Below are positions 16,104 to 24,216 of a stretch of 64,000 nt of DNA, one piece after another (positions within the stretch are counted from its first letter, which is position 1; every line of letters starts with the position of its first letter). This DNA comes from Larsenimonas rhizosphaerae (GTDB taxonomy: Bacteria > Pseudomonadota > Gammaproteobacteria > Pseudomonadales > Halomonadaceae): contig NZ_JAMLJK010000001.1 in assembly GCF_023700005.1 (NCBI RefSeq), positions 186,001-250,000 on the forward strand, given 5' to 3'. The notes beneath the pieces were generated by a model that saw only the letters and a list, made by a program, of their open reading frames with translations, ran no database searches and was not told the origin of the DNA. Made by a program: the position numbers and the translations under genes.

Positions 16104-18667
16104 GAGGATATCTCCACGGCCAGGGCCTTGATCTCGTCAGGTCGCGCCGGGCGCGGCTGGTCACGTTCGGAAACGGCGATGATGTCGGGGTCGCGGCGCG
16201 AATCGTTGACGAAGGTGCGGAAACGCTTGAGCTTTTCCGGGTCCTTGAGGGCATTGACCCACTCGCATTCGTACTGATCGACCACGTGCTGCATCTGGGC
16301 TTCCAGGGTGTCTCCCAGCCCGAGGCTGTCATGGATGATGACGTCCTTCAGGTAGTCGAGCCCGCCCTCCAGGCTTTCCCGCCAGACCGAGGTGCGCTGA
16401 AGGCGGTCAGCCGTGCGGATATAGAACATCAGCAGGCGGTCAATCAGCTTGAGCAGGGTGGCGTCGTCCAGGTCGGTGGCGAACAGCTCGGCGTGGCGAG
16501 GGCGCATGCCGCCATTCCCGCAGACGTACAGGTTCCAGCCGTGCTCGGTGGCGATCACGCCGACATCCTTGCTCTGGGCTTCGGCGCACTCGCGGGTACA
16601 GCCGGATACCGCAAACTTGAGCTTGTGCGGCGAGCGTAGTCCCTTGTAGCGGTTTTCAATCGTCAGGGCCATGGCAACGCTGTCCTGCACGCCGTAGCGG
16701 CACCAGGTATTACCGACACAGGATTTTACCGTACGAGTGGATTTGCCGTAGGCGTGGCCGGTCTCGAAGCCGGCATCAATCAGCTCACGCCAGATCTCGG
16801 GCAAATCCTGCAGCTCGGCCCCGAACAGGTCGATGCGCTGGCCGCCGGTGATCTTGGTATAGAGGTCATATTTCTTCGCTACTGCCCCCATGGCGATCAA
16901 CTTGTCGGGGGTGATTTCACCGCCGGGAATGCGCGGCACTACCGAGTAGGTGCCGTTTTTCTGCATGTTGGCCATGAAGGTATCGTTGGTGTCCTGCAGT
17001 GGCACCAGGGAGGCATCCATGATCGGGGCATTCCAGCAGGATGCCAGAATCGAGGCCACGGCGGGCTTGCAGATGTCACACCCCAGCTGCCCGGTGCCGT
17101 GCCGTGCATGCAACGCCTCGAAGCTGGTCAGTTCCTCGACGCGTACCAGGCTGTAAAGCTCCTGGCGGGTATAGGCAAAGTGTTCACAGAGACTCTTGTC
17201 GACGCTGATGCCGCGGCTTTCCAGCTCATGTTCGAACACCTGCTTCAAAAGCGCCGTGCAGCCGCCACATCCGGTACTGGCTTTTGTATCGGCCTTGAGG
17301 GTGGCCATGTCGCTGCAGCCGGCCTCCACGGCCTGGCACACTGCCCCCTTCGAGACGTTATGGCAGGAGCAGATCATGGCGGTGTCCGGCAGGGCATCGG
17401 CCCCGAGGGTCGGTGCGCCGTTACTGTGGGGCAGTATCAGGCTGGCGGGGTCATCGGGCAGGGCAATGCCGTTTTGCACGTACTGCAGCAGGGTGTCGTA
17501 GTAGCTGTTGTCGCCGACCAGTACGGCGCCGAGCGCGGTCTTGCCGTCAGCCGAGACCACCAGCCGCCGGTAGCCATGAGTGGCTTCATCAATGAAGCGG
17601 TAGCTGATGGCGCCCTCGGTATGGCCATGAGCGTCGCCGATCGAGCCCACATCCACGCCCAGCAACTTGAGCTTGGTCGACATGTCGGCGCCTGCAAACG
17701 GTTCACCTTCAAGCCCTACCAGCTGGTCGGCAGCGGTGCGGGCCATGGTGTAGCCCGGCGCGACCAGGCCGAAGACACGACCGCTCCACAGGGCGCACTC
17801 GCCAATGGCGTAGATCGACGGATCGGAGGTCACACAGGCATCGTTGATCATCACGCCGCCGCGCTCGCCGAGGGTCAGTCCGCACTCACGCGCCAGCCGG
17901 TCCTGCGGGCGAATACCGGCGGAAAATACGATCAAATCGGTCTCGAGCGGCTCATGGTCCTTGAAATGCATCCGGTAGCGGTGGGTCTCGCCCGGGGTGA
18001 TCTCGGTGGTGGCGTGGTCGACGTGCACGTGCACGCCGAGTGCCTCGATCTGGCGTTTCAGCGCTCGGCCACCTTCGTCGTCCAGCTGCACGGGCATCAA
18101 TCGGGGCGCGAACTCGACCACATGCGCCTCAAGCCCGAGCGAGGTCAGCGCGTTGGCGGCCTCGAGACCCAGAAGCCCGCCGCCGATTACCACGCCGCGC
18201 CGGTGGGTGTTATCGGCCACGCCCGCGGCGGCGTCGCGGATGCGGTCAAGGTCGTCAAGGGTGCGGTAGACCAGCCCGGCGTGGCCGGTGCCGTCGTCCA
18301 CGGTCGGAATCTGCGGTACGAACGGGTAGGAGCCGGTGGCGAGCACCAGCTGGTCATAGGGGAGGTCGCCGCGTTCGGTGGTCACGGTCCTGGCGCTGCG
18401 ATCAATGGTACTGACGTGCTCGCCCAGGCGCAGCTCGATGCCGTGGCGCGCGCAGAAATCGGCTTCGCCGAGCGCCAGCCCCTCGGCGTCCCGGCCACTG
18501 AAGTACTCGGAGAGGTGCACACGGTCGTAGGCCCGGTGGCGCTCCTCGCCGAACACCGTGATCGCAAAGCGCTCATGAGCGCCGCGTTCAACCAGCTGTT
18601 CCAGAAAATAATGGCCGACCATGCCGTTGCCTATCACGATCAGCCGAGGGGAATGGGACGTGGTCAT
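16100..18667 (-). CDS. nirB: Nitrite reductase large subunit NirB
   Basis: An 855-residue siroheme enzyme reducing nitrite to ammonium with NAD(P)H in the cytoplasm. Order of domains: FAD/NAD(P)H module with GNGMVGHYFLEQL near residue 13 and GGGLLGLEAANAL near 162; a BFD-like [2Fe-2S] domain (Cys433, Cys435, Cys467, Cys470); a further CDIC pair (530/533); the ferredoxin-like half domain; and the siroheme/[4Fe-4S] site with Cys650, Cys656, Cys690 and Cys694. All ligands are present. It overlaps the flavoprotein gene upstream and nirD downstream by 4 bases each. Control is through the leader at 19955-20051. Confidence 0.97.
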   Translation of the reverse strand: MTTSHSPRLIVIGNGMVGHYFLEQLVERGAHERFAITVFGEERHRAYDRVHLSEYFSGRDAEGLALGEADFCARHGIELRLGEHVSTIDRSARTVTTERGDLPYDQLVLATGSYPFVPQIPTVDDGTGHAGLVYRTLDDLDRIRDAAAGVADNTHRRGVVIGGGLLGLEAANALTSLGLEAHVVEFAPRLMPVQLDDEGGRALKRQIEALGVHVHVDHATTEITPGETHRYRMHFKDHEPLETDLIVFSAGIRPQDRLARECGLTLGERGGVMINDACVTSDPSIYAIGECALWSGRVFGLVAPGYTMARTAADQLVGLEGEPFAGADMSTKLKLLGVDVGSIGDAHGHTEGAISYRFIDEATHGYRRLVVSADGKTALGAVLVGDNSYYDTLLQYVQNGIALPDDPASLILPHSNGAPTLGADALPDTAMICSCHNVSKGAVCQAVEAGCSDMATLKADTKASTGCGGCTALLKQVFEHELESRGISVDKSLCEHFAYTRQELYSLVRVEELTSFEALHARHGTGQLGCDICKPAVASILASCWNAPIMDASLVPLQDTNDTFMANMQKNGTYSVVPRIPGGEITPDKLIAMGAVAKKYDLYTKITGGQRIDLFGAELQDLPEIWRELIDAGFETGHAYGKSTRTVKSCVGNTWCRYGVQDSVAMALTIENRYKGLRSPHKLKFAVSGCTRECAEAQSKDVGVIATEHGWNLYVCGNGGMRPRHAELFATDLDDATLLKLIDRLLMFYIRTADRLQRTSVWRESLEGGLDYLKDVIIHDSLGLGDTLEAQMQHVVDQYECEWVNALKDPEKLKRFRTFVNDSRRDPDIIAVSERDQPRPARPDEIKALAVEISS

Positions 18668-19911
18668 GCGACCTCCTGCAGAGGGTGGGTGGCATCGGCT
18701 GCGCCGAAAATCAGTGTCTCTCGAGCCGCCCCCAGGGCGGTGCCGGCCTGGGCCAGCCGAAACAGGGCGGGGCCATCGGTGGTGTCGCCGTACAGCACGG
18801 CGCCCACCAGGCGGTCGTCGGCAATCAGCAGGCGGCGGTAATCGCCGTTGCCCGGGTCGGCGTAGGTCATCGATTCCACACCGGGGGCCGGGTCGGCCGC
18901 GCCGAAGCTGTACAGATCAATGCCGGCCACCTTGAGCCGCGTGGCGCTGGGCATCGGGACATGGGCCGGGGTCGCGTGCCCGCAGAGCACGTCGGCCAGG
19001 GTCTCGACCTGCTCCCAGATCGGCTCCACCAGTCCGACGGTGGTGCCTGCCACTTCGGCGCATTCGCCCAGAGCGTGGATGGCCGGGTCCCGGGTGGTGA
19101 GGTGGCCATCGACGCAGATGCCCTTGTTCACGTTCAGCCCGGCAAGTCGGCCCAGCTCGGTGTTGGGGGTAATGCCGGCGGCGATGATGACGCAGTCGGT
19201 GGCCAGACGACGCCCATCGGCCAGCACCACGGCGCATACCTGGCCATCGGCGCTACCTTCGCACCGGGCCAGCTGCGCGCCGGTTTCCACCGTAAGCCCG
19301 CGTTGGGTCAGGGTATCCTTCAGCCAGCTGGCGGCCACAACGTCGAGCTGGCGATTCATCAATCGGTCGCTGCGCTGCAGCAGGGTGACTTCCACCCCGC
19401 GTTTTCGAAGCCCTTCGGCGGCCTCGAGCCCCAGTAACCCGCCACCGACCACCACGGCGCGTTGCCCCGCGGTGCGCTGCATCAGCCAGTGGCTGTCTTC
19501 CAGCGTGCGGAACCCGCCAATATTGCCAAGGCCAATGCCTGGAATGTCCGGCAGGGTGGGGCGGGCGCCGGTGGCCAGCACGAGGCGATCATAGTCAAGG
19601 CGCGTACCCTGATCGGTCCACAGGGTGCGGGCAGTGCGATCAATGCCGGTTACCTGCTCACCCAGATGCCAGTGCAGGCCATGCGTCGCCGGAGCGGGCA
19701 AGTCGAGGCTGTCACGGTCAATCTCGCCGGCCAGCCAGGGCGACAGCAGAATGCGGTTGTAGGCGGTAGTGGCTTCTTCACCGATCACGGTAATGCGGGG
19801 CGGTCGGTCGGGCCGGGCCATCAGGGCGGTGACAAGTCGGTGCCCGGCCATGCCATTGCCGACCACTACCAGGTGTTTATGGGGCGGGGAGTAGCCTGTC
19901 GTATCTGTCAT
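18664..19911 (-). CDS. NAD(P)/FAD-dependent oxidoreductase of the nitrate assimilation operon
   Basis: A 415-residue flavoprotein beginning MTDTTGYSPPHKHL; AAGGAG upstream of the ATG fixes the start. It has two dinucleotide-binding motifs, VVVGNGMAGHRLV near residue 16 and VVVGGGLLGLEAAEGL near residue 155, and the FAD-contacting block DPAIHALGECAEVAG. It resembles the N-terminal half of NirB and the NasC/NasB-type electron-transfer subunits of assimilatory nitrate reductases. Since NasA in this window has no separate reductase subunit, this protein probably passes NAD(P)H electrons to NasA. It is first in the operon, overlapping nirB by 4 bases. Confidence 0.85.
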   Translation of the reverse strand: MTDTTGYSPPHKHLVVVGNGMAGHRLVTALMARPDRPPRITVIGEEATTAYNRILLSPWLAGEIDRDSLDLPAPATHGLHWHLGEQVTGIDRTARTLWTDQGTRLDYDRLVLATGARPTLPDIPGIGLGNIGGFRTLEDSHWLMQRTAGQRAVVVGGGLLGLEAAEGLRKRGVEVTLLQRSDRLMNRQLDVVAASWLKDTLTQRGLTVETGAQLARCEGSADGQVCAVVLADGRRLATDCVIIAAGITPNTELGRLAGLNVNKGICVDGHLTTRDPAIHALGECAEVAGTTVGLVEPIWEQVETLADVLCGHATPAHVPMPSATRLKVAGIDLYSFGAADPAPGVESMTYADPGNGDYRRLLIADDRLVGAVLYGDTTDGPALFRLAQAGTALGAARETLIFGAADATHPLQEVA

Positions 19912-19954
19912 GCTGATCTCCTTGGGTGGTGGCGCGTTGCGCACTACCACCACG

Positions 19955-20005
19955 AAAAAGGCGCCTGATGCCACCAGGCCGAAGCTTCGTGGCATCAGGC
20001 GCCTT
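19955..20005 (-). terminator. Leader terminator (attenuator) of the flavoprotein-nirBD operon
   Basis: Read on the minus strand, a 17-bp stem starting AAGGCGCCTGATGCCAC and closing with its complement, then TTTTT, all before the first start codon. A terminator here only makes sense with antitermination. Its 5' arm overlaps the stem-loop P2 described for this leader. Confidence 0.9.
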
Positions 20006-20051
20006 TGCCTGAAGGAATAACGATGTCATGTGCTGCGGCCGTCGTTGGCCG
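19995..20051 (-). promoter_or_regulatory. ANTAR (NasR)-responsive leader of the flavoprotein-nirBD operon
   Basis: Two stem-loops with hexaloops. P1 (20036-20051, minus strand) is CGGCC-AACGAC-GGCCG; P2 (19995-20012) is TCAGGC-AAAGGC-GCCTGA. Both loops have A at position 1 and G at position 4, the established ANTAR recognition pattern. P2 shares bases with the terminator's 5' arm, so the two cannot form together. NasR with nitrate should stabilise P2 and let transcription continue. Confidence 0.85.
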
Positions 20052-20067
20052 GTCATGAGTCTGACAA

Positions 20068-20083
20068 GGCGAAAGGTGTGCCA
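20068..20083 (-). promoter_or_regulatory. Sigma-54-type promoter of the flavoprotein-nirBD operon
   Basis: Minus-strand TGGCACACCTTTCGCC: perfect -24 TGGCAC, exact GG-N10-GC spacing, one mismatch in the -12 TTGC. Expected start near 20057, just before P1. Confidence 0.75.
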
Positions 20084-20293
20084 TGTGCGGGGAATATTTT
20101 TCAATTCAAGCAGTTGGATGGTCCGGGCTATTGTCGGGTTGGCGGGGGGGCTGCTGAAATGATCATGCTCGGTGCACTCGCTGCGCGATATGCACCATTT
20201 CCAGCCATGATCCCATGCCGATGCGGGTCAAGCGGCGCCTTGTCTTTCGATATTCATGCGCAACTGCCTGTTTTTGAATGAAAACGATCATCA

Positions 20294-20309
20294 AGGAGTG
20301 ATAATTGCC
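20294..20309 (+). promoter_or_regulatory. Sigma-54-type promoter of nasA
   Basis: AGGAGTGATAATTGCC has the -12 TTGC and GG-N10-GC spacing but a poor -24 half (AGGAGT for TGGCAC). The position, about 20 bases before P1 of the leader, matches the geometry of the other two nitrate leaders, which raises confidence. Confidence 0.55.
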
Positions 20310-20328
20310 TTCATTTGGTACGCGGTGC

Positions 20329-20421
20329 GGAACAATGGGGTTCCAGCCCGACAGTATTCCCGCTTCATCCGACAGCACATCACTGTGCCGGCATCTGCCG
20401 GCATCAGGCAAAGAGGCCTGA
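20329..20421 (+). promoter_or_regulatory. ANTAR (NasR)-responsive leader of nasA
   Basis: P1 (20329-20344) is GGAAC-AATGGG-GTTCC and P2 (20404-20421) is TCAGGC-AAAGAG-GCCTGA; both hexaloops have A1 and G4. P2 overlaps the terminator that follows. Unlike typical sites, P1 and P2 are about 60 bases apart, with an extra hairpin GCCGGC-ATCT-GCCGGC (about 20387-20402) between them. Confidence 0.8.
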
Positions 20422-20457
20422 CCTCACGGCAACGTGACGTCAGGCCTCTGTCGTTTT
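20412..20457 (+). terminator. Leader terminator (attenuator) of nasA
   Basis: Stem of 11 bp plus 5 bp with one internal mismatch (20412-20428 with 20433-20449), loop GCAA, followed by GTCGTTTT. It ends just before the nasA ribosome binding site and shares its 5' arm with P2. Confidence 0.8.
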
Positions 20458-20469
20458 CAAGGAGGCTTA

Positions 20470-23223
20470 ATGTCCGATGCCCGTGCCGTACACCCGCCGA
20501 GTGTACACAACGCCGCTCCCTGCCAGGCCGCGACCACCTGCCCCTACTGTGGGGTGGGGTGTGGCGTAAGCGCCACGCTTGAACAGGGCCGAATCACGGC
20601 CGTCGCCGGCGATACGACCCATCCCGCCAATCAGGGACGGCTGTGCGTCAAGGGCAGTGCGCTGCATGAAACACTGGAGCATTCAGGTCGGCTGCTGCAT
20701 CCGCGTGTAGATGGTGCGATAACCAGCTGGGATGACGCGCTGGATCAGGTCGCTGCCCGGTTGAGCGCGACCCGCAGCACGCATGGCAATCACGCCGTGG
20801 CGGCGTACCTGTCCGGTCAGCTGTTGACCGAGGATTACTATGTGGCCAACAAGCTTTTCAAGGGGTTTCTTGGTACACCGCATGTGGATACCAATTCACG
20901 GCTGTGCATGGCCTCGGCGGTCGCCGCCTACAAGCGTGCCTTCGGGGCAGATGCCGTACCCTGCTGCTATGACGATCTTGAGGAGGCAGAACTGGTCGTG
21001 CTGGTCGGCTCCAATCTTGCCTGGAACCATCCGGTGCTGTATCAGCGGCTCAAGACGGCCCGGTCGCGTAATCCGCTGATGCGCATTGTGGTGATTGATC
21101 CGCGGGTGACCGACAGCTGCGACATTGCCGATTTGTACCTGGGCATTGCCCCCGGCAGCGACGCACGGCTGTTCAACGGTCTGCTGGCCTTCATGCACCG
21201 CACCGGGCGCATGGATCAGATCTATCTGGACCGTCATGCCGAGGGCCTTGAGGAGGCTCTGGCGGCCGCCTGCGAGGCGGATGTCACCCTTGACGCCATC
21301 GCTGCCGACTGCGATATCGACCCGGAGCGGCTGGAAACCTTCTATTACTGGTTTACCAGCCAGCTGCATGTCGTGACCCTGTACTCTCAGGGCATCAATC
21401 AGTCCAGCAGCGGCACCGATAAATGCCAGGCAATCATCAACTGCCATCTGGCCGGGGGGCGTATCGGCCTGCCCGGTGCCGGGCCGTTTTCGATCACCGG
21501 ACAGCCCAATGCGATGGGTGGCCGTGAAGTGGGCGGGCTGGCCAATCAGCTGGCGGCCCACATGGATTACCACACCCCGCAGGCCCTGGAGCGCGTCACG
21601 CGCTTCTGGCAGACCGGCACACTGGTGCCGACGCTGCCGGACGGGCCTGGCCTCAAGGCGGTGGCGCTTTTCGAGGCCATCGAACGGGGGGAGGTACAGG
21701 CGGTATGGATCATGGCGACCAACCCGGTGGTCAGCCTCCCGGACGCTGACCGGGTCAAGCGCATTCTGGCGGCCTGTCCGCTGGTCATCGTGTCGGACTG
21801 CATGGCCAATGCCGAGGTACTGGATGTGGCCGACATCATCCTGCCGGCCACCGGCTGGTCGGAAAAGGACGGTACCGTCACCAACTCCGAGCGCTGTATT
21901 TCACGCCAGCGCGGGCTGACCGAACCGCCCGGCGAGGCCCGGCACGACTGGTGGATCATGACCGAGGTGGCGCGTCGGCTCGGCTTTGCCCAGGCCTTTG
22001 ACTACGACCATCCGGCCACCATCTTTGCCGAGCATGCCCGGCTTTCAGGCCTGGATAACGACCCGGACGCGGCGGGCTGGCGCGTATTCGATATTTCCGG
22101 TCTGGCCTCGTTGACGCGGGATGAGTATGACGCGCTGGCGCCGATACAGTGGCCGGTCAATGCCCGGGCGCCGGCCGGCACGGCGCGCCTGTTTACCGAC
22201 GGACACTTTCCCACGCCGAGCGGGCGGGCCCGATTGATGCCGGTGAGGCCGTGTGGCCCGCAGCAGGCTCTGAATGCTACGTATGCCCTGCGGCTCAATA
22301 CCGGACGGGTGCGTGATCAGTGGCACACCATGACTCGCACGGCGCGTTCCGCCCGGTTGATGAATCATCGTGCCGAGCCCTTTGTCGACCTGCACCCGCA
22401 GGACGCCGAGGCACACGGCATCAAGGATCGTCAGCTGGTTGAGCTGACCGGGATCTGTGGACGATTTCGTGGCCGGGCACGGATCGCTCGTGCCCAGCGC
22501 CGCGGCGAGGTATTTGTGCCAATGCACTGGAACGAAGCATTCAGCGGCCGCGCCAGGGCCAATGCCCTGCTGGCCCCGTACGTGGACCCGATATCCGGCC
22601 AGCCGGAATCCAAGCATGGCGCGGTTAATGTGCGCCCGCTGACCCATGGCCGTGAAGCCACGCTGATGGTGACAACCGAACTGGCCGAAGACCTTCAGCC
22701 TGTTCGCGACTGTGCGTACTGGGCTCGGATCCCGATGTGCCACGCCGTGCGCTGGCAGCTGGCCGAAGACAGTGACATGGCCGAACGAGACTGGCTGGCC
22801 TGGATTGAAGATACCCTGCCCGGGCCCCTGTCACAGTGGAGCGTGGACGACGCCCGTGGGCGGCTGCGGGCAAGCAGCCTGCAGGATGGCCGCCTGAACT
22901 GGTGGCTGATGGTTGGCCCGCCTGACACGCTGCCGTCACCACTGTGGCTGGATGCGCTGTTCGGCGAGGCATCCTCCGAAGGCATCTCCATGGCGGTACG
23001 CCGGCGCATTCTGGCTGGTCATGACAGTGATGCCCGTGATGACGGACCAATTATCTGCAGTTGTCATCAGGTCGGGCAATATGCCATTCAGGCCGCCATC
23101 CGCGATGGCGATCACAGTGTCGAGGCCCTGGGAGCCCGGCTGGCCTGCGGCACACAGTGCGGTTCCTGCCAACCTGAACTTAAAGCCCTTCTGGAAGAGG
23201 AGCGTGACCATGTCCGCCTGTAA
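20470..23223 (+). CDS. nasA: Assimilatory nitrate reductase catalytic subunit NasA
   Basis: A 917-residue cytoplasmic molybdenum (bis-MGD) enzyme reducing nitrate to nitrite. The N-terminal [4Fe-4S] site is CPYCGVGCG plus a later cysteine (Cys24, Cys27, Cys31, Cys59), followed by the long molybdopterin oxidoreductase region and the dinucleotide-binding domain (LRLNTGRVRDQWHTMTRT). The C-terminus carries a BFD-like [2Fe-2S] domain (Cys863, Cys865, Cys897, Cys900), the entry point for electrons in NasA types without a bound reductase subunit. Start ATG 20470 has AAGGAGG upstream; the frame's earlier ATG lies inside the leader hairpin. It overlaps the SUMT gene by 14 bases. Confidence 0.95.
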   Translation: MSDARAVHPPSVHNAAPCQAATTCPYCGVGCGVSATLEQGRITAVAGDTTHPANQGRLCVKGSALHETLEHSGRLLHPRVDGAITSWDDALDQVAARLSATRSTHGNHAVAAYLSGQLLTEDYYVANKLFKGFLGTPHVDTNSRLCMASAVAAYKRAFGADAVPCCYDDLEEAELVVLVGSNLAWNHPVLYQRLKTARSRNPLMRIVVIDPRVTDSCDIADLYLGIAPGSDARLFNGLLAFMHRTGRMDQIYLDRHAEGLEEALAAACEADVTLDAIAADCDIDPERLETFYYWFTSQLHVVTLYSQGINQSSSGTDKCQAIINCHLAGGRIGLPGAGPFSITGQPNAMGGREVGGLANQLAAHMDYHTPQALERVTRFWQTGTLVPTLPDGPGLKAVALFEAIERGEVQAVWIMATNPVVSLPDADRVKRILAACPLVIVSDCMANAEVLDVADIILPATGWSEKDGTVTNSERCISRQRGLTEPPGEARHDWWIMTEVARRLGFAQAFDYDHPATIFAEHARLSGLDNDPDAAGWRVFDISGLASLTRDEYDALAPIQWPVNARAPAGTARLFTDGHFPTPSGRARLMPVRPCGPQQALNATYALRLNTGRVRDQWHTMTRTARSARLMNHRAEPFVDLHPQDAEAHGIKDRQLVELTGICGRFRGRARIARAQRRGEVFVPMHWNEAFSGRARANALLAPYVDPISGQPESKHGAVNVRPLTHGREATLMVTTELAEDLQPVRDCAYWARIPMCHAVRWQLAEDSDMAERDWLAWIEDTLPGPLSQWSVDDARGRLRASSLQDGRLNWWLMVGPPDTLPSPLWLDALFGEASSEGISMAVRRRILAGHDSDARDDGPIICSCHQVGQYAIQAAIRDGDHSVEALGARLACGTQCGSCQPELKALLEEERDHVRL

Positions 23224-24112
23224 CCCATTGCGTGCTCCGCGATTAAACCCCATCCGCTGGATGGCGCGGCTGAGCCAGATGGCTCAGGGACGTCTGGCCG
23301 GGCGCACAGCGATGCCGCCTGCGCGCACCGCGTTGCCTGCCGCCCTGTCGGGACAGGTCGCGCTGGTCGGGGCAGGCCCCGGGGCGCTGGATCTGCTGAC
23401 GATTCGGGCACTTGATCGGATCAGCGCCGCCGAGGCGGTGGTCTATGACCGGCTTGTCGGCCCGGATATTCTGGCGCGCATCCCGCCGGGATGTGAGCGC
23501 TATTACGTGGGCAAGGCCTGTGGCCATCACAGCGTACCTCAGGCGGAGATCGGCGCGCTGCTGGTGCGGCTGGCCGGTGAGGGCAAGCGCGTGGTGCGGC
23601 TCAAGGGGGGTGATCCGGCGGTATTTGGCCGAATGGGAGAGGAGCTTTCTGCGCTGGCCGAGGTTGGGATCGACGCCGAGATCGTGCCCGGCATTACCGC
23701 CGCCTCCGGCGCCGCCGCTGCGCTTGGCATGCCACTGACGGACCGCGCCCATGCTCAGGGCCTTCGCTTTATCACCGCGCAGCAGTACCGCGCCGGGCAC
23801 GGGCCTGACTGGCAGGGCCTTGCACGGCGCGATGAAACGCTTGTGTTTTACATGGGGCTGGGCCGGGTGGGCGAAATAAGCCAGGGCCTGATGCAGGCAG
23901 GGTTGCCTGCCGACTGGCCGATGATGCTGATTGCCCATGCCTCCCTGCCGAGCCAGCAGGTGCGCGTCAGTACGCTGCGCGACATGCCGGATGTGCTGGC
24001 GCACGCGCCGCTGCCGTCGCCCTGTCTGATTGTCGTGGGCAGTGTGGTCTCGATGCAGCAGGCCATATCCATGACCACCGAAAAATCGCTACAGACCACC
24101 TTGTCTGGCTGA
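23210..24112 (+). CDS. cobA: Uroporphyrinogen-III C-methyltransferase (SUMT)
   Basis: A 300-residue protein whose residues ~47-285 form the SAM-dependent tetrapyrrole methylase fold: VALVGAGPGALDLLTIRAL, VVYDRLVGPDIL, the VVRLKGGDPAVFGRMGEE block and GITAASGAAAALGMPLTDR. It makes precorrin-2, the precursor of siroheme needed by NirB. The first ~45 residues are a basic, low-complexity extension not typical of the family. The ATG at 23210 lies inside the end of nasA, so expression is coupled to nitrate reductase. No CysG-type dehydrogenase/ferrochelatase domain is fused. Confidence 0.93.
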   Translation: MSACNPLRAPRLNPIRWMARLSQMAQGRLAGRTAMPPARTALPAALSGQVALVGAGPGALDLLTIRALDRISAAEAVVYDRLVGPDILARIPPGCERYYVGKACGHHSVPQAEIGALLVRLAGEGKRVVRLKGGDPAVFGRMGEELSALAEVGIDAEIVPGITAASGAAAALGMPLTDRAHAQGLRFITAQQYRAGHGPDWQGLARRDETLVFYMGLGRVGEISQGLMQAGLPADWPMMLIAHASLPSQQVRVSTLRDMPDVLAHAPLPSPCLIVVGSVVSMQQAISMTTEKSLQTTLSG

Positions 24113-24140
24113 TCGTGGAGCAGGTGTAATACGCGTCATT

Positions 24141-24172
24141 AAAAAACGCCGTCATGACCATGACGGCGTTTT
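24141..24172. terminator. Bidirectional terminator between SUMT and nitrate transporter genes
   Basis: Stem AACGCCGTCAT/ATGACGGCGTT (24145-24155 with 24160-24170), loop GACC, with an A-run before and T-run after, serving two convergent genes. Confidence 0.9.
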
Positions 24173-24216
24173 CGTGTCAGTACCCCGGCAGCGCCGGGAT
24201 GACAGAAGCAGTGGCG

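Noticed and set aside
16754-18841. A 695-codon open frame antisense to nirB and similar long antisense frames (for example opposite hemB 2352-3290, the MFS gene 3366-4577 and LacI gene)
   Set aside because: They mirror high-GC codon usage of real genes with strong protein signatures, have unnatural composition (rich in R, H, Q, G) and no ribosome binding site.
20169-20186. A second GG-N10-GC match (CGGTGCACTCGCTGC) upstream of nasA
   Set aside because: Both half-sites are poor and the site lies ~145 bases before P1, unlike the other two leaders; the one at 20294 fits the common geometry.
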